Assembly (NCBI GenBank): GCA_019242135.1
Contig: JAFAWC010000353.1
Coordinates: 1 to 7,077 of the forward strand
DNA length: 7,077 nt
Direction of reading: 5' to 3'
From: Mycobacteriaceae bacterium
GTDB taxonomy: Bacteria > Actinomycetota > Actinomycetes > Mycobacteriales > Mycobacteriaceae
The notes below the pieces were generated by a model that saw nothing but the letters and a program-made list of their open reading frames with translations, was not told the DNA's origin and made no database searches. The position numbers and the translations under genes were made by a program. Position 1 is the first letter of the stretch. Every line of letters starts with the position of its first letter. Shown piece by piece: positions 5,787 through 7,077 of this stretch.

Positions 5787-5817
5787 CCGACGTCGGGGCA
5801 CGCGCGGCGGGCCGCGC
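5787..5817. terminator. Two GC-rich dyads after the IniB-like paralogue, weak terminator candidate
   Basis: CCGACGTCGG (5787-5796) is a perfect palindrome. GCGCGGC-GG-GCCGCGC (5802-5817) is a hairpin-forming inverted repeat about 20 bp past the stop at 5836. They lie in the right place to end or slow transcription between the paralogue and iniB. No U-tract is present, so the call is weak. Confidence 0.25.
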
Positions 5818-5835
5818 AAAGGATAGCGGGTCGAG

Positions 5836-6411
5836 CTATATCAACGGTGCATCGAAACCATGGGGGTCGTGACCCGCCCCGGGCTCGCCGTATCCCTGGT
5901 GGTCACTCAAGTGGTCGCTGAAGTGGTGGTCACCGAGGTGGTCGAATCCTGAATCGAACGCCGCGGGCTCGGCCGCTCCTGCCACGTCGTGCACACCGAT
6001 GTCGGGCGCAGTCAACGGCTGGTCGAGGGCCGACAAGTGGGCACCGGGGTCGCCGAACACGTCGACACTGCTGTCTGGCGGGGCGACGGTCGGCTGGTCC
6101 GGCACCCCGGCGTGGGTCTCGACGACCGGCTGGGCACCCGGGGCAGGCAGGTGTTCGGAGAACGCGTCGAACGCCGCCGTCGCCGCCCCGCTGGCCCACA
6201 CGTTGGCGTGACCGGCGGATTCGGTGCCGTAGGCGGGGGTGGCCATCGACATCGACTCAGAGACGACGGGAATCAGATTGTTGACGTCGACGCTGGTCAC
6301 ATGGCTCAGGTGGGCGTCGGCGATGGCCTGCTCCGGGTTTCCCGCGTACCGTGCAGCGGCATCGGGGTCGCGTACCAGCGACATCACGAAGTCGAGCAAC
6401 TCGTTGGCCAT
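5836..6411 (-). CDS. IniB N-terminal domain protein (Rv0340-like)
   Basis: This 191-aa protein starts MANELLDFVMSLVRDPDAAA. Residues 1-52 align by eye with IniB: DFVMSLVRDPDAA against DFILNLFRDPVAA, PEQAIADAHLSHVTS against PDQSMLDAGLSNVTS. Residues 60-150 are Ala/Pro/Asp-rich, with a VWASGAATAAFDAF segment at 71-84. Residues 150-187 are markedly His/Asp/Gly-rich (FDHLGDHHFSDHLSDHQ, then GHDPHGF). The HDPHGF near the end mirrors HDPHSGF at the IniB C-terminus. There is no signal peptide or membrane helix. The position, directly upstream of iniB in the same direction, matches Rv0340 of M. tuberculosis (179 aa as recalled), which is of unknown function. The ATG at 6411 begins the domain and lies 7 nt after a TAACAT, so it is probably translated from a leaderless transcript. 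The stop TAG is 307 bp before the iniB start, so iniB probably also has its own promoter. Confidence 0.88.
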   Translation of the reverse strand: MANELLDFVMSLVRDPDAAARYAGNPEQAIADAHLSHVTSVDVNNLIPVVSESMSMATPAYGTESAGHANVWASGAATAAFDAFSEHLPAPGAQPVVETHAGVPDQPTVAPPDSSVDVFGDPGAHLSALDQPLTAPDIGVHDVAGAAEPAAFDSGFDHLGDHHFSDHLSDHQGYGEPGAGHDPHGFDAPLI

Positions 6412-6418
6412 GGACCCG

Positions 6419-6424
6419 ATGTTA
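6419..6424 (-). promoter_or_regulatory. -10 box for leaderless transcription of the IniB-like paralogue
   Basis: The minus strand reads TAACAT, then 7 nt, then the ATG at 6411. This is the TANNNT motif at the spacing expected for a transcript starting at the start codon. No Shine-Dalgarno is present. The same hexamer in the same arrangement precedes the gene at 405. The -35 region is not clear and is overlapped by a GACACCGAT repeat. Confidence 0.45.
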
Positions 6425-6454
6425 TCGGTGTCCAGCTAATAACGGATCGGTGTC
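6424..6454. promoter_or_regulatory. Direct repeat ATCGGTGTC, candidate operator
   Basis: ATCGGTGTC occurs at 6424-6432 and 6446-6454. The start-to-start distance is 22 bp, about two helical turns, so both copies face the same side of the DNA. The copy nearest the gene runs into the -10 of the IniB-like paralogue and the other covers the -35 region. This is a typical layout for a dimeric regulator. It could serve IniR or another factor; the identity is unknown. Confidence 0.4.
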
Positions 6455-6478
6455 GAACCCACCGCGGGAAAGTCACCG

Positions 6479-6520
6479 TTAGGGGATATGGCGTTAGGGG
6501 GTACGGCGCGCTTAGGGGAT
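6479..6520. repeat. Three TTAGGGG boxes in the divergent control region
   Basis: Copies are TTAGGGGATATGGCG (6479-6493), TTAGGGGGTACGGCG (6494-6508) and TTAGGGGAT (6512-6520). The first two are in tandem with a 15-bp period. The core equals the doubled TTAGGGGAT box at the iniB promoter (5692-5708) in the same orientation. The array lies between the leaderless start of the IniB-like gene and the Hsp70-like gene, so it could control either or both. Confidence 0.6.
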
Positions 6521-6548
6521 GATCCGCGCGGCAGGCCGCACCAGCCGC

Positions 6549-6554
6549 TATCGT
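6549..6554 (+). promoter_or_regulatory. Weak -10 candidate for the Hsp70-like gene
   Basis: TATCGT fits TANNNT and would place a start near 6561, giving a leader of about 66 nt. No convincing -35 is seen. It is listed only because a plus-strand promoter must lie in this 215-bp divergent region if the gene is transcribed from here. Confidence 0.2.
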
Positions 6555-6612
6555 GATGACGGCTGCCAGGCGATCGGCCGCTTGGCGGGACTCAGCTGGC
6601 CGCGTCAACGAC

Positions 6613-6617
6613 AAGGA
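6613..6617 (+). promoter_or_regulatory. Ribosome binding site of the Hsp70-like gene
   Basis: AAGGA lies 9 nt before the ATG at 6627 and is complementary to the 16S rRNA 3' end. It supports this ATG as the start. Confidence 0.55.
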
Positions 6618-6626
6618 TTCCTCGAG

Positions 6627-7077
6627 ATGACCGACTCCCTTGGGCTGTCCGTCGGGATGACCCACCTGGTCGCGGCGCGCGGCGGCGCTGCCCCGGTGTC
6701 GCGCCGCGCGGTGCTGACCCTGTACCCGAACCGGGCGCCCGAGGTCGGCCTGCCGTCGGAGAATCCGAACCTGACCGAGCCGGGCGTGGTGTTGTCCGGC
6801 TTCGTCGAGCGCGTCGGTGACCCTGTTCCGCTCGTCGCCTCCGACGGGTCGGCACATCAGGCGGACAGGTTGCTGGTCGAGGCCCTGGACGCGATGGCCC
6901 GCGCCCTCGGCGGGGGCTCGGCACCACCCTCACAGGTGGTCATCGCGGTGCCCGCGCACTGGGGTCCCGGCGTCCTTGGTGCGCTGCGAGCGATGTTGCG
7001 CACCAAGCCGAACCTGTCGCCCAACGGCGTTGCGCCGGCGTTGGTCCCCGATGCCCTTGCCGCGTTGGGTGCGCTGA
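6627..7077 (+). CDS. Hsp70-like (actin-fold ATPase) family protein, N-terminal 150 aa
   Basis: The frame opens with ATG at 6627 after AAGGA and stays open through the right edge, so only the first 150 residues are visible. The start SLGLSVGMTHLVAA (4-17) has the form of the phosphate-1 strand-loop-strand of Hsp70 and actin ATPases, but without the Asp of the usual DLGTT motif. VVIAVPAHWGPGV (104-116) corresponds to the AVITVPAYF segment of DnaK, and LVPDALAALGAL (139-150) to the EPTAAALAYG segment. This order and spacing support an Hsp70-type nucleotide-binding domain, with a shortened or altered early part. DnaK itself is excluded because the sequence is too divergent. Its transcription diverges from the IniB-like paralogue, with 215 bp between starts and shared repeat boxes, suggesting co-regulation. 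Its substrate or partner is unknown; a chaperone or sensor role for the Ini proteins is only a guess. Confidence 0.8.
   Translation, partial: MTDSLGLSVGMTHLVAARGGAAPVSRRAVLTLYPNRAPEVGLPSENPNLTEPGVVLSGFVERVGDPVPLVASDGSAHQADRLLVEALDAMARALGGGSAPPSQVVIAVPAHWGPGVLGALRAMLRTKPNLSPNGVAPALVPDALAALGAL

Noticed and set aside
6384..6857. Minus-strand frame of 157 codons across the divergent region
   Set aside because: It would overlap the IniB-like start, the promoter repeats and the Hsp70-like gene. Its sequence is Arg-rich and resembles no family.
6817..7077. Plus-strand frame within the Hsp70-like gene
   Set aside because: It is out of frame with the ATG at 6627 and is Arg/Pro-rich without domains. 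The 6627 frame has a ribosome site and Hsp70-type segments.

Overview
The window is high-GC actinobacterial DNA, and its content points to a mycobacterium, most likely a non-tuberculous species. Its core is recognisable from memory of the family as the isoniazid-inducible iniBAC locus. On the minus strand, read from right to left, it carries a small IniB-like protein (the position held by Rv0340 in M. tuberculosis), then iniB, iniA and iniC. This is the M. tuberculosis gene order. No database search was possible, so every homology statement rests on motif and sequence recall.

Layout. Positions 1-833 (plus strand) hold two adjacent single-pass membrane proteins with Pro- and Thr-rich flanks; the first is cut by the window edge. 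They converge on iniC across a 98-bp gap made largely of short tandem repeats. Positions 932-4317 (minus) hold iniC and iniA, a pair of dynamin-like GTPases 26 bp apart. Positions 4318-4511 have no gene but contain a perfect 13-bp stem-loop and two sets of short tandem repeats. Positions 4512-5528 (minus) are iniB, whose C-terminal half is Asn/Thr/His-rich instead of the Gly-rich tail of M. tuberculosis IniB. Positions 5529-5835 are the iniB promoter and a probable structured 5' leader. Positions 5836-6411 (minus) encode the 191-aa IniB-like paralogue. Positions 6412-6626 are a divergent promoter region. From 6627 to the right edge (plus) lies the start of an Hsp70-like ATPase-domain protein.

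How the genes may work together. IniA is known as a membrane-remodelling dynamin-like protein, and the ini locus is induced by cell-wall stress. Here two IniB-type proteins with a shared N-terminal domain and His/Asp-rich tails precede the GTPase pair, and an Hsp70-like gene is divergently transcribed from the same control region. The two control regions, upstream of iniB and between the paralogue and the Hsp70-like gene, share a repeated TTAGGGGAT-type box. I infer that they form one co-regulated envelope-stress module. The regulator gene iniR, which I recall next to Rv0340 in M. tuberculosis, is not in the window; the Hsp70-like gene occupies that side.
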